Shown in pieces: positions 8,078 through 15,529 of a stretch of 64,000 nucleotides of DNA. Below the pieces are notes generated by a model. That model saw only the letters and a list, made by a program, of their open reading frames with translations. It had not been told where the DNA came from and did not search any database. The stretch spans positions 1 to 64,000 of the forward strand of contig NZ_CAMUES010000008.1 of the NCBI RefSeq assembly GCF_947087965.1. The letters run 5' to 3'. This DNA is from an uncultured Mobiluncus sp. (lineage in GTDB: Bacteria; Actinomycetota; Actinomycetes; Actinomycetales; Actinomycetaceae). The first letter of the stretch is position 1; every line of letters begins with the position of its first letter. Made by a program: the position numbers and the translations under genes.

Positions 8078-10876
8078 ATGCTTGACACGACGAACACGGT
8101 CCAGCTAAACATTTTGGAACGCCGGTTTAACGCCGACCCGAAACTGTTTCAAGCCATGTTTGTGGCCGAGGGCCTGGCCCAGCTGCACGCGGCTTTTGAC
8201 GCCGGGGAACTGCCCGAGGCTATGACCTTGAAAATTTGGGAGCTGCTGGAGCGCGAGGACACGGTGGGGCGCATCATGATGCGTTTCTTGTGGAACCTGC
8301 CGCTGGGCAAGAAACGCGTGTTTATCCGCGCGATTGACACCTGGCTGTCCGAGCGCTACCCGATGTTTACGGGGGTGAGCGATAACTGGCCCGCCGCCAA
8401 CCATGTCGCCCCTTACGTGCGCCCGGCCTCCCAGCGGGTACACGACTTTGACCTGGTCACGCAAGGGTATCTGGGATATCTGACCCAGGGCTATTCCCAG
8501 CGGGAAGTCGACCTCTTTGTGTGGCTCGAATCGATGCGGGACAAGCACTGCGCGGATCGGCCCTGTGAGCTGGGCGAATTCCTGCAGGGGCGCAAAGTCG
8601 GGGGCTGCCCGGTCCAGATTCACGTCCCGGACGTCATGGAGGCCATCGCGGAGGGCGACTTTGACCGGGCGCTGCGCATCGTGGAGGAGTCGAACCCGCT
8701 GCCGAACGTGACCGGGCGGGTTTGTCCCCAGGAGCTGCAGTGTCAAGGGGTCTGCGTGCACAAGGCGCGGCCCATCGAGATTGGTCAGTTGGAGTGGTTC
8801 TTGCCTCAGCGGGAAAAAATCGTGCACGGCAACGAGGCGATTCTCAAGCGTTTCGAGGGACGTCCCGACCCGTGGCAGACCGCCGAAAAGCCCCCGATTG
8901 CTATCGTCGGTTCGGGTCCTTCCGGGCTAATTAACGCGTTCTTGCTGGCAAACCAGGGTTTTCCGGTCACCGTGTTTGAGGCGTTCCACACCCTGGGTGG
9001 GGTGTTGAAGTACGGGATTCCCGAGTTCCGCCTGCCCAATGAGCTGGTCGATGACGTGGTGGACAAGATTCGCCTGCTGGGCGGGCGTTTCGTGACGAAC
9101 TTCGTGGTGGGCAAGACCGCGACTTTAGACGACTTGAAAGCGGCCGGTTTTTGGCGCATTTTCGTCGGTACTGGCGCGGGGTTGCCGAAGTTCATGAACG
9201 TGCCCGGCGAGCATCTCAACGGGGTCATGAGCGCCAACGAGTTCCTGACTCGCGTGAATCTGATGCACGGCAACCTGCCCGACTATGACACGCCCCTGCC
9301 CGAAGTCGCCGGCAAAGAAATCCTGGTCATTGGAGGAGGAAACACGGCGATGGACGCGGCACGCACCGCCCGGCGCTTGGGCGGTCACGTCACGATTGTG
9401 TATCGGCGCACCAAGGCCGAGATGCCGGCCCGCGTGGAGGAACTGCATCACGCCTTGGAAGAGGGCATCGTCGTGGCTGAGCTGCGCTCGCCCACCGAGT
9501 TCCACGAGGACGAAAACCACCATGTCGCGGGAGCCAGCGTAGGGGTGATGGAGCTGGGGGAGCCTGACGAGTCCGGGCGGCGCCGGCCCCAGCCGACCGG
9601 GGAAATCCTGGAAATGGACGCTGACCTGGTGATTATGGCGCTCGGTAACAGTTCCAACCCGATTATTCGCGATTCGCAGCCTGACCTGGCAGTGCAGCAG
9701 TGGGGTGCTATCAAGGTCGGGAAAGAGGCTACCGGTGAGGCTGGCGGCGCTGATGGGGCTGATAGTGCGGCAGAAACCCCCTCGCAAGCCACCAACCTAG
9801 AGGGAATCTACTCCGGCGGAGACGCTTCTCGCGGCGGATCGACCGCGATTAAGGCAGCCGGAGACGGCCAAGCGGCCGCCCGCCAGATGGGGGACCTGGC
9901 CGTACACCTGAAACCGGAGGAAGTCCGCCAGCGGGTACAACGCGCTTTGGAATATACGCAAAGCGCCGCCTCGGCCTACCGAATCTTGGAAAAACGCCAA
10001 CTGTCGGAACGGACTTGGGAAATGAAACTGCACGCCCCGGCAGTCGCCCGCGCGGTGCAGCCCGGCCAGTTTGCCCGGTTCATGACCCACGAAAAAGGTG
10101 AGCTCATTCCCCTGACCGTGGCCGATTTTGACCGGGAACAGGGCTGGATTTCCATCGTGGTGCAAGCGGTGGGCAAATCGACCCAGATTATGTGTGCGAT
10201 GGAAGTTGGCCAGGCGTTTTACGGGATTGCCGGGCCACTGGGCTTGGCGTCAAAGATGGAACGTTTTGACCCGGCCGCCCAAAGCGTGTGCTTCGTGGCT
10301 GGTGGGGTCGGGTTGGCGCCCGCCTATCCGATTGTGCGTAAACACCTGGAGCTGGGCAATCACGTGACCCTGGTGCTGGGGGCGCGTAATCGCGACCTGC
10401 TGTTCTGGACCGACCCGGACGGGGATCCAGCCGGGGATAGCCCGGAGCGTGTTGAAGTGCTGCGCCGCCAGTACCCGGATTTGCTGGATGTGGTTTTGAC
10501 CTCGGACGATGGGTCGTTTGGTCGTCAGGGCGTGGTGACGTTGCCGCTGGAAGAGATGCTGCGGGACGGCCGCGGTGATGGGCGCCAGATTGCGGAAATC
10601 ACCACTATCGGTCCGCCCATCATGATGAAGTTCGTTTGCCTGTTGACCGCGAAGTACGGTGTGCCGACAGTGGCGTCGCTGAACTCGATTATGGTTGATG
10701 CGACCGGGATGTGCGGAGCCTGCATGGTGCCTTTTAACGACCCGGAAACCGGCAAGCTGGTGCGCAAACACGCCTGTATCGACGGCCCTGAGCTGGACGG
10801 ACACGCCATCGATTGGGACAAATTCCTGCCCCGATTCAACCAGTTCAAGGCCCAAGAAAAGGCCGCCCTCAAGTAG
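8078..10876 (+). CDS. NfnB/GltD-NfnA/PyrK fused flavoprotein reductase
   Basis: This 932-residue cytoplasmic flavoprotein is probably the NAD(P) partner of the upstream pyruvate oxidoreductase. Residues 1 to about 165 form a domain I do not recognise. Next comes a GltD/NfnB-type iron-sulfur segment (KVGGCPVQIHVPD, then GRVCPQELQCQGVC), an FAD site (IVGSGPSGL near 274) and a second dinucleotide site (VIGGGNTAMDAARTARRLG). From about 630 it resembles the ferredoxin-NADP reductase-like NfnA/PyrK/SudB family, with VAGGVGLAPAYPIVRK and a C-terminal [2Fe-2S] site (D874, C879, C882, C900). In Thermotoga and Pyrococcus the NfnB and NfnA halves are separate subunits that bifurcate electrons between NADH, NADPH and ferredoxin; here they are one chain. 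GGGGAGGGGG precedes the ATG. Whether it bifurcates or simply makes NAD(P)H is inference. Confidence 0.85.
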   Translation: MLDTTNTVQLNILERRFNADPKLFQAMFVAEGLAQLHAAFDAGELPEAMTLKIWELLEREDTVGRIMMRFLWNLPLGKKRVFIRAIDTWLSERYPMFTGVSDNWPAANHVAPYVRPASQRVHDFDLVTQGYLGYLTQGYSQREVDLFVWLESMRDKHCADRPCELGEFLQGRKVGGCPVQIHVPDVMEAIAEGDFDRALRIVEESNPLPNVTGRVCPQELQCQGVCVHKARPIEIGQLEWFLPQREKIVHGNEAILKRFEGRPDPWQTAEKPPIAIVGSGPSGLINAFLLANQGFPVTVFEAFHTLGGVLKYGIPEFRLPNELVDDVVDKIRLLGGRFVTNFVVGKTATLDDLKAAGFWRIFVGTGAGLPKFMNVPGEHLNGVMSANEFLTRVNLMHGNLPDYDTPLPEVAGKEILVIGGGNTAMDAARTARRLGGHVTIVYRRTKAEMPARVEELHHALEEGIVVAELRSPTEFHEDENHHVAGASVGVMELGEPDESGRRRPQPTGEILEMDADLVIMALGNSSNPIIRDSQPDLAVQQWGAIKVGKEATGEAGGADGADSAAETPSQATNLEGIYSGGDASRGGSTAIKAAGDGQAAARQMGDLAVHLKPEEVRQRVQRALEYTQSAASAYRILEKRQLSERTWEMKLHAPAVARAVQPGQFARFMTHEKGELIPLTVADFDREQGWISIVVQAVGKSTQIMCAMEVGQAFYGIAGPLGLASKMERFDPAAQSVCFVAGGVGLAPAYPIVRKHLELGNHVTLVLGARNRDLLFWTDPDGDPAGDSPERVEVLRRQYPDLLDVVLTSDDGSFGRQGVVTLPLEEMLRDGRGDGRQIAEITTIGPPIMMKFVCLLTAKYGVPTVASLNSIMVDATGMCGACMVPFNDPETGKLVRKHACIDGPELDGHAIDWDKFLPRFNQFKAQEKAALK

Positions 10877-10984
10877 TTAATTTCCCGCGCGTATTTGTTG
10901 CGGGGTGGTCGCTTGGGGGCGCTTCCTTGCGCCCCGTTCACCTGTCTCAACTCACATCTGTGGGGCGTTCGCTCGGGGGCGCTC

Positions 10985-11054
10985 GCGAGAGGCGGAAGGG
11001 TACCCCCTCGCGTTTTGCGCGACTATTGTCGCAAAACGCTCACCAGCCTCTCGC
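10985..11054. other. Nested stem-loop in structured spacer
   Basis: An outer pair GCGAGAGG (10985-10992) and CCTCTCGC (11047-11054) encloses an inner 10-bp stem GCGTTTTGCG/CGCAAAACGC (11010-11039). It lies in a 317-base spacer between the flavoprotein gene and tRNA-Leu that codes for nothing I can support. Upstream of it, GTCGCTTGGGGGCGCT and GTTCGCTCGGGGGCGCT form an imperfect direct repeat (about 10907 and 10967). It might be a terminator, a non-coding RNA or a dispersed repeat. Confidence 0.6.
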
Positions 11055-11074
11055 TCGCATCGTAGATGCTCGCG

Positions 11075-11114
11075 CTAGGGCTGAAAACGCTGGCGCGTTT
11101 TCTTAACGCCCTAG
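11075..11114. other. Second two-part stem-loop
   Basis: CTAGGGC (11075-11081) pairs with GCCCTAG (11108-11114) and AAAACGC (11084-11090) pairs with GCGTTTT (11095-11101), with a four-base loop TGGC. It directly follows the nested hairpin at 10985-11054. The downstream bases GGGTTCGAGTCGCTCCGC resemble the T-arm of a tRNA, which may be a decayed tRNA end. Confidence 0.55.
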
Positions 11115-11148
11115 CCCTCACGGGGTTCGAGTCGCTCCGCTGACTGTA

Positions 11149-11189
11149 TGTTTACGCATGGGCGCCACTTGGGCGCCCCTGCGTAAACA
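11149..11189 (-). terminator. Stem-loop downstream of tRNA-Leu
   Basis: Arms of 18 bases (TGTTTACGCATGGGCGCC and its near complement, one mismatch) surround a five-base loop. It begins five bases past the 3' end of the minus-strand tRNA-Leu, so it may end that transcript, but there is no T-run after the stem. Confidence 0.45.
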
Positions 11190-11193
11190 AAAG

Positions 11194-11274
11194 TGGGCGA
11201 GAGGGGACTCGAACCCCCACGTCAAAGACACAGGAACCTAAATCCTGCGCGTCTACCAATTCCGCCACTCGCCC
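11194..11274 (-). tRNA. tRNA-Leu (anticodon UAG)
   Basis: The minus strand folds into an 81-base class II tRNA: acceptor GGGCGAG pairs with CTCGCCC, the discriminator is A, and the T-arm has GGTTCGAGTCC. The anticodon stem CAGGA/TCCTG holds the loop TTTAGGT, giving UAG for Leu codons CUN. The variable arm (TGTCTTTGACG region) is long, as expected for tRNA-Leu. The CCA end is not encoded. Confidence 0.95.
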
Positions 11275-11299
11275 GGGCGCCCCTATAGTGTAGCGGATT

Positions 11300-11923
11300 T
11301 CAAGCTAAATCCGTGAGCGCGATATCAGCTAGGCGCGGGGTCGGCAAAGCCTGGGGGGAATCCGGGGGAGCCGGGGTCGCCTTCTTGGCGGCAACAATCA
11401 AATCCTCCAGCGGTTTGTCGTTGCGAATCCAGCCCTCGGGCGAGGGCCAATCGGCTTGTGGACCGGGCTGATCCGAACCAGCCGCAGCCTTTGCCAACAG
11501 CGCGTTCGGTGCGAAACACCACTTGGCCCGGTCAAAATCATTCAAGCCGCGCGACTCCAAAATATCCAAAATCGGCGGCAGCATCCGCACGCAGTTCGCG
11601 TAGGCCTGGGGCGAGGAAAACTGCCAAGTCGGGTAAACCCACTTCCGGTCCAGTGTCCGAAACCCCAGCAAGCGCCCGTCCCGCACCGCTTTCATAATCG
11701 CTTGGCGAGACACCCCCAGCCAGTCGCAAACGTTACCGGTCCGACAAACGGGTCCCACCAGCGTGTTTAGCGACGTCGGCGCCGCCAGGAAAGCCTGGGC
11801 AAAACGCGCCAGCCGATGCATATTTTCCCTGCTGGCATCGGCGGATGCGCGCGGCCGCGCCAAGAGCATAGTGCGGATGGTCTCTAAAAATTGTTCCTCT
11901 TCGTCGGTCAGTTCTCTCCGCAC
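11300..11923 (-). CDS. HTH DNA-binding-like protein, unknown family
   Basis: This 207-residue protein is of no family I can name. Residues about 64-100 (GNVCDWLGVSRQAIMKAVRD, then LLGFRT and KWVYPTWQF) read like a helix-turn-helix of the MerR/excisionase type followed by a small wing, so DNA binding is likely. The first 60 residues are helical, and the C-terminal 50 are rich in Pro and Ala and probably unstructured. The start is GTG, preceded by AAAGGCGAAGC. It begins 15 bases after the VKOR-family gene on the same strand, so the two are likely co-transcribed. There is no evidence that they act together. It could be an antitoxin-like or regulatory protein. Confidence 0.6.
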   Translation of the reverse strand: MRRELTDEEEQFLETIRTMLLARPRASADASRENMHRLARFAQAFLAAPTSLNTLVGPVCRTGNVCDWLGVSRQAIMKAVRDGRLLGFRTLDRKWVYPTWQFSSPQAYANCVRMLPPILDILESRGLNDFDRAKWCFAPNALLAKAAAGSDQPGPQADWPSPEGWIRNDKPLEDLIVAAKKATPAPPDSPQALPTPRLADIALTDLA

Positions 11924-11938
11924 CGCTTCGCCTTTCGG

Positions 11939-12730
11939 TCAGAATAAGTAAACAAGTTTGTCTGATAGCGTCACTGCTATCACCAAGACTATCAAAAGCA
12001 AGATAATCGCGGTAATAAGCCAGCGCTGCGCCGCCCAAATACGGGCAAATCCGGTGTCGGGAAACAGCCATCCGAGCCGCATTAGCGCCGCCCCGAGCTG
12101 CACCCACAGGACAATCGTGCACGTCCAGACGATAAAACAGAACGGGCACAGCTTCGTGAACTCGAAAATGGACTGGTGCAGGAAAAACACAATCAGCACC
12201 ATCCCTGCGGTCAGGCCCGCCTCAATCAGCAGCGCCAGCCAGCGCGACACCCGCCCGCCGCACCAAGCCAGGAACACGCCGGCCAAACCAGCGAACAAAC
12301 CGACTCCGACCAGCGCGTTCGGGATGCCAAACAGCAGGTGAGCCTGCCAGGTCGTGAGCGAAGCCGAACAGCCAATCAGCGGGTTCAAATCGCATCCGAG
12401 ATGCGCCGCGGGCTGCTTCAGCGTCTGAATTTCGGACAGCACCAGCTCCGCGCTCGCCGCCATCGCGATGACCGCCAGCACAATCAGCAGCACGAGCGTG
12501 GGGATGCCGGGCCGGGCGTCCCGGGCATCCGGGGCTTCCAAATCGGCCGGGGTTTCCGGGTCTGCCGAGGTCACAAGGGAGGTCGCGGCGGTCGCTGCTG
12601 TCGAGGTCGCCGGAGTTTCCGCAACCGCAGTCGCGTCCGCAGCAGCCGGAGTGTCCGGTTCGGGCGTTTGCGCTGGGCTCGGCGAGCGTGAGGCATCCGG
12701 GGCCGTTCCCTCATCGGGTTCTTGCTTCAT
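11939..12730 (-). CDS. Vitamin K epoxide reductase (VKOR) family protein
   Basis: This 263-residue membrane protein begins with about 70 residues of Ala/Thr/Pro-rich cytoplasmic tail, followed by about five transmembrane segments. It carries the two VKOR cysteine pairs: C113 and C121 in the loop after the first helix (GCDLNPLIGCS) and the quinone-facing C195-P-F-C198. Bacterial VKOR replaces DsbB, reoxidising a DsbA-like thiol oxidase outside the cell and passing electrons to quinone, which matters for disulfide formation in secreted actinobacterial proteins such as pili. No DsbA-like partner lies in the window. TAGAAT lies seven bases upstream of the ATG with no ribosome binding site, suggesting a leaderless mRNA that continues into the HTH gene. 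Confidence 0.9.
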   Translation of the reverse strand: MKQEPDEGTAPDASRSPSPAQTPEPDTPAAADATAVAETPATSTAATAATSLVTSADPETPADLEAPDARDARPGIPTLVLLIVLAVIAMAASAELVLSEIQTLKQPAAHLGCDLNPLIGCSASLTTWQAHLLFGIPNALVGVGLFAGLAGVFLAWCGGRVSRWLALLIEAGLTAGMVLIVFFLHQSIFEFTKLCPFCFIVWTCTIVLWVQLGAALMRLGWLFPDTGFARIWAAQRWLITAIILLLIVLVIAVTLSDKLVYLF

Positions 12731-12737
12731 GAGGATT

Positions 12738-12743
12738 ATTCTA
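12738..12743 (-). promoter_or_regulatory. Candidate -10 for leaderless VKOR gene
   Basis: On the minus strand TAGAAT ends seven bases before the ATG at 12730. The rest of 12744-13021 carries no gene I can support; it contains TGTTCCTGAACA (about 12770), an inverted pair that could be an operator. Confidence 0.45.
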
Positions 12744-13021
12744 ACTTTTATGTCCGCTCACCGGACCTAGTGTTCCTGAACAGCGCTGAAATGGGGCAAC
12801 AACCACGACGGCCGCGCTGCAACTCAGAAAAATCGCCGCGGCCCTAACCGCGCCCCTGGAACCGCCACAAAAACGCCGAAACTCCCGCAACTCACTTGTG
12901 CGCCCGAACCCCACCGAACTCGTGACGGGTTTAGCCGACAACCTCACCAAAATCCGGGCCGAGGCGCTTGCCGAGTTCAGTTTGTCACGAGCGCCAGAAT
13001 CCTGTAAACTAAACTTTCGTT

Positions 13022-13094
13022 GCCCCGGTAGCTCAGTCGGCAGAGCGTCTCCATGGTAAGGAGAAGGTCCAGAGTTCGATTCTCTGCCGGGGCT
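13022..13094 (+). tRNA. tRNA-Thr (anticodon GGU)
   Basis: A 73-base tRNA with acceptor GCCCCGG pairing CCGGGGC and discriminator T. The anticodon stem TCTCC/GGAGA holds the loop ATGGTAA, so the anticodon is GGU. It is followed by tRNA-Met and rpmG, the usual actinobacterial order. Confidence 0.95.
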
Positions 13095-13131
13095 CGCTTC
13101 ACGCTTGACGGTCCGCGCCGCTGAGCAGCGA

Positions 13132-13205
13132 GGCGGGGTAGCTCAGTTGGTGAGAGCGCACGACTCATAATCGTGAGGTCGAGGGTTCGAATCCCTCCCC
13201 CGCTA
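13132..13205 (+). tRNA. tRNA-Met, elongator (anticodon CAU)
   Basis: A 74-base tRNA with acceptor GGCGGGG pairing CCCCGCT (one G-U) and discriminator A. The anticodon loop CTCATAA gives CAU. The anticodon stem CACGA/TCGTG lacks the three G-C pairs of an initiator, so this is the elongator form. Confidence 0.93.
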
Positions 13206-13258
13206 CGAACCCGAAACGGGTAACCGCAGGGGATAAGCGATTAGAAAGAAGTAAAACA

Positions 13259-13429
13259 GTGGCTGCAAAATCGAAAGACATTCGCCCGAAGATTACGTTG
13301 GCGTGCACTGAGTGCAAGGAACGCAACTACATCACGAAGAAGAACCGGCGCAACACTCCGGATCGCTTGGAGTTGAACAAGTACTGCCCGCGTTGCAAGA
13401 AGTCCACGTCTCATAAGGAAACCCGCTAA
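13259..13429 (+). CDS. rpmG: 50S ribosomal protein L33
   Basis: This 56-residue ribosomal protein L33 is part of the large subunit. The reading is GTG start, then AAKSKDIRPKITLACTECKE and onward to KKSTSHKETR. It has the two CXXC pairs (CTEC and CPRC) of the zinc-binding L33 form, which in many bacteria coexists with a zinc-free form under Zur control; I see no Zur box here. The motif NYITKKNRRNTPDRLELNKY is typical of the family. GAAAGAAG precedes the start. It follows tRNA-Thr and tRNA-Met and is closed by a strong terminator at 13449-13480. Confidence 0.95.
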   Translation: MAAKSKDIRPKITLACTECKERNYITKKNRRNTPDRLELNKYCPRCKKSTSHKETR

Positions 13430-13448
13430 GCGGTTTTTCACAAGTTTC

Positions 13449-13480
13449 CCGGCGTCGCCCCTGCGGTGACGCCGGTTTTT
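13449..13480 (+). terminator. Terminator of rpmG
   Basis: CCGGCGTC (13449-13456) pairs with GACGCCGG (13468-13475), followed by TTTTT: a classic intrinsic terminator. Confidence 0.9.
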
Positions 13481-13483
13481 CGT

Positions 13484-13620
13484 GTCTCACGAGCCCGGTC
13501 ACAAGCGCGGTGCGCGGGTTTTGTGGGGGCACAAGTGTGGGGTGGCGGTTTTTTCGGGTTGTGAGCGTGGGCGCTCGGGTCTTGCGGGTTCACAAGTGTT
13601 TTGCGGGGTCACCAGCCCGG
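13484..13620. repeat. Cluster of TCACAAG-type short repeats
   Basis: This spacer between convergent genes carries at least four relatives of one motif: GGTCACAAGCGCGG (from 13497), GGGGCACAAGTGTGG (from 13526), GGTTCACAAGTG (from 13587) and GGTCACCAGCCCGG (from 13607). A looser copy, TCTCACGAGCCCGG, begins at 13484. The stretch is otherwise G/T-rich and shows no coding sense. Confidence 0.7.
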
Positions 13621-13665
13621 AGCGCGTCTGCGTGGGGCGTGGTGCTGGGGAGTGGGTAAATGAAA

Positions 13666-13687
13666 GGGGGCGGCCGCAGCCGCCCCC
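13666..13687 (-). terminator. Terminator of the CWB2 surface protein gene
   Basis: GGGGGCGGC and GCCGCCCCC flank a CGCA loop. On the minus strand the stem is followed by TTTCATTT, and it lies 18 bases past the stop at 13706. Confidence 0.75.
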
Positions 13688-13705
13688 CAAACTTCTCTGC
13701 AGAAC

Positions 13706-15334
13706 TTACTTCAGTAAGCCCTTGAATTGGTCAACCAGGGAATCAGAGACTACGCCGAAGCCGCCCAATCCCTTGAACTTGCCTGCCAGAGCAGCATTCG
13801 CAGCGCGAGCCGCCTTGGCATAATCGGTCACTGCCGCAGGAGCGGAACCGGCCTGAACCAGCAGAACCGGGCCAGCCAGCTCGGCCTTGTTATCGAGGAA
13901 ACCAGCCACGGTGGCATCAGCGGAGGCCGTGCCGTTAGCGGCATAGAGAGCCTTAGCCTTAGCACCGTTCGGGTACTGCGCCTTGGCAATTTCCAGGGCG
14001 GTCAGGTAGCGATCCGCACCAGCGATACGGGAAGCCTTGGCGCCCGCTCCACCCAGGTATGCCTGAACGTCAGCATCGCTCGGGCCTTGCTTGGCAGCTA
14101 ACTGAGCGTTTTTCATTTCATACTCAGCCTTCAACAAAGCCGAATCCAGCTCGCTCTTGGTGGGAGCCATGTCATAGGCAGCCTGGACTTTGCTCAATGC
14201 CGACTTGTTAGAATCGGTCTTGCTAGCTTTAAACGCATCCTTGGCGTCCTGCAGATCCTTTTCGAGGCTGTCTTTGGTGACAGTGTCTTTCAGAGCCACC
14301 CGGGTGGACACTAAGAATCCGAAGGTACCCTTGTCGGTATTTTGGGCAGCTTTGTCAGCAGCGGCTTTGTTGCCGGACAGGGCGGTGCCGTCGACTCTCA
14401 ACATATCGCAGGTTGCGCTAACCTCACCGGGCAAGAGGCGGGGGAAAGTCGATTCCAACGCGGCTTTCTTTTCAGCTTTCATTTTTTCGCTGTCGCTGGA
14501 TGGAATCGGGGTGCACTTCGCGTCCTTGACCAGGTCCTCCACAGTCTTGCCAGCGTAGGTGTACCATCCGTCAAGTTTCATTTGGGCTTCGCGGACCGCT
14601 TTATCCAAATCGGCTTGAACCTTTGCTTTGGCTTGTTCCGCGGTCATTCCTGCACCGCCGCCAGCACCGTTAGCAGTTGCTGCCGCGCTCAATTCCGTGG
14701 GTCGAACAGCGCCTTCGCCACCCAGAGCGACAACTTCGGAGGGCTTCAATCGCTTGATTTCTTTCAGGGTCGCGGCGGGCAGGGTACCGGAACCGTCGGT
14801 CAACAAAATCGGGGCGCCATCGGTCATGGTGCCGCCGACCAGGGCATCAACCAGGGTAATGCCGTTAGCCAGGTACACCTTGGCGCTGGTCTTGCCCGAG
14901 GGGAACAGGTTCTTGGAAATCTCTGCTGCCGTCTCGAAACGGTTCGCGCCCGCCAGACGAGTGACCAGGGCATTGCCAGCGACTGCCTTTACTGCCGCAT
15001 CGCTGACTGCACCGGTGCCACCCAACACCACGACTTTGGTGGCCTTTAACTTAGCGATGGCTTCGGCAACGTTTTTTTGCACGGTGGGCGAATCGTTGAC
15101 CAGCAACAGGGGACCGCCGGGCAGTTTGCCGCCGGCGACCGCGTCAGCTTGGGAGTCGCCGCGGGACAGGTAAACCACGTCAGAGGTGCCAAAAGCGCTG
15201 GCCACCGAGATGGCGGTGTTGTAGCGATCCGAACCGGCGTAACGGTCAGCTTCCGTCGCCGCCACCGCGCTCATCGGCACGGTCATGGCAAAAGCAGCCG
15301 CGGCCGCGCTCAGAGTCAAAACAGACTTCTTCAT
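13706..15334 (-). CDS. CWB2-repeat surface protein
   Basis: This 542-residue secreted cell-surface protein begins with a signal peptide (MKKSVLTLSAAAAAFAMTVP, cut after AVAA). Two cell-wall-binding repeat 2 modules (PF04122 type) follow: YAGSDRYNTAISVASAFG with VVVLGGTGAVSDA, and LAGANRFETAAEISKNLF with VVALGGEGAVRP. A helical segment of roughly 190 residues with two Cys separates them from a third module near the C terminus (IAGADRYLTALEIAKAQYP). In clostridia, triple CWB2 modules anchor S-layer and surface proteins to an anionic wall polymer. A 3D trimer here would therefore be assembled from parts split by the helical insert, which is unusual. AGGAAATATAAAC precedes the ATG, and a terminator follows at 13666-13687. 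The target polymer is unknown. Confidence 0.85.
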   Translation of the reverse strand: MKKSVLTLSAAAAAFAMTVPMSAVAATEADRYAGSDRYNTAISVASAFGTSDVVYLSRGDSQADAVAGGKLPGGPLLLVNDSPTVQKNVAEAIAKLKATKVVVLGGTGAVSDAAVKAVAGNALVTRLAGANRFETAAEISKNLFPSGKTSAKVYLANGITLVDALVGGTMTDGAPILLTDGSGTLPAATLKEIKRLKPSEVVALGGEGAVRPTELSAAATANGAGGGAGMTAEQAKAKVQADLDKAVREAQMKLDGWYTYAGKTVEDLVKDAKCTPIPSSDSEKMKAEKKAALESTFPRLLPGEVSATCDMLRVDGTALSGNKAAADKAAQNTDKGTFGFLVSTRVALKDTVTKDSLEKDLQDAKDAFKASKTDSNKSALSKVQAAYDMAPTKSELDSALLKAEYEMKNAQLAAKQGPSDADVQAYLGGAGAKASRIAGADRYLTALEIAKAQYPNGAKAKALYAANGTASADATVAGFLDNKAELAGPVLLVQAGSAPAAVTDYAKAARAANAALAGKFKGLGGFGVVSDSLVDQFKGLLK

Positions 15335-15517
15335 GTTTATATTTCCTAACTTGTTGGTTGGATGAATTCCGTACTCATCCTATTGATAACTTCGATATCT
15401 CGCAGGGGATGGTAAACCTCCCACACCCTTTAGACGTTTCAGAATCCTAGTTTCTTACAGGCGTCATTAACGGTATCACGTCTGGTTTTTGAAACAGGTC
15501 AACCGGCTGCGGTGGGT

Positions 15518-15523
15518 TAGACT
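15518..15523 (+). promoter_or_regulatory. Candidate -10 for leaderless trpS
   Basis: TAGACT ends six bases before the GTG start of trpS, and no Shine-Dalgarno sequence lies between. The divergent spacer 15335-15529 also holds TAGGAT on the minus strand (15377-15382), a candidate -10 for the surface protein. Confidence 0.45.
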
Positions 15524-15529
15524 TAAACG

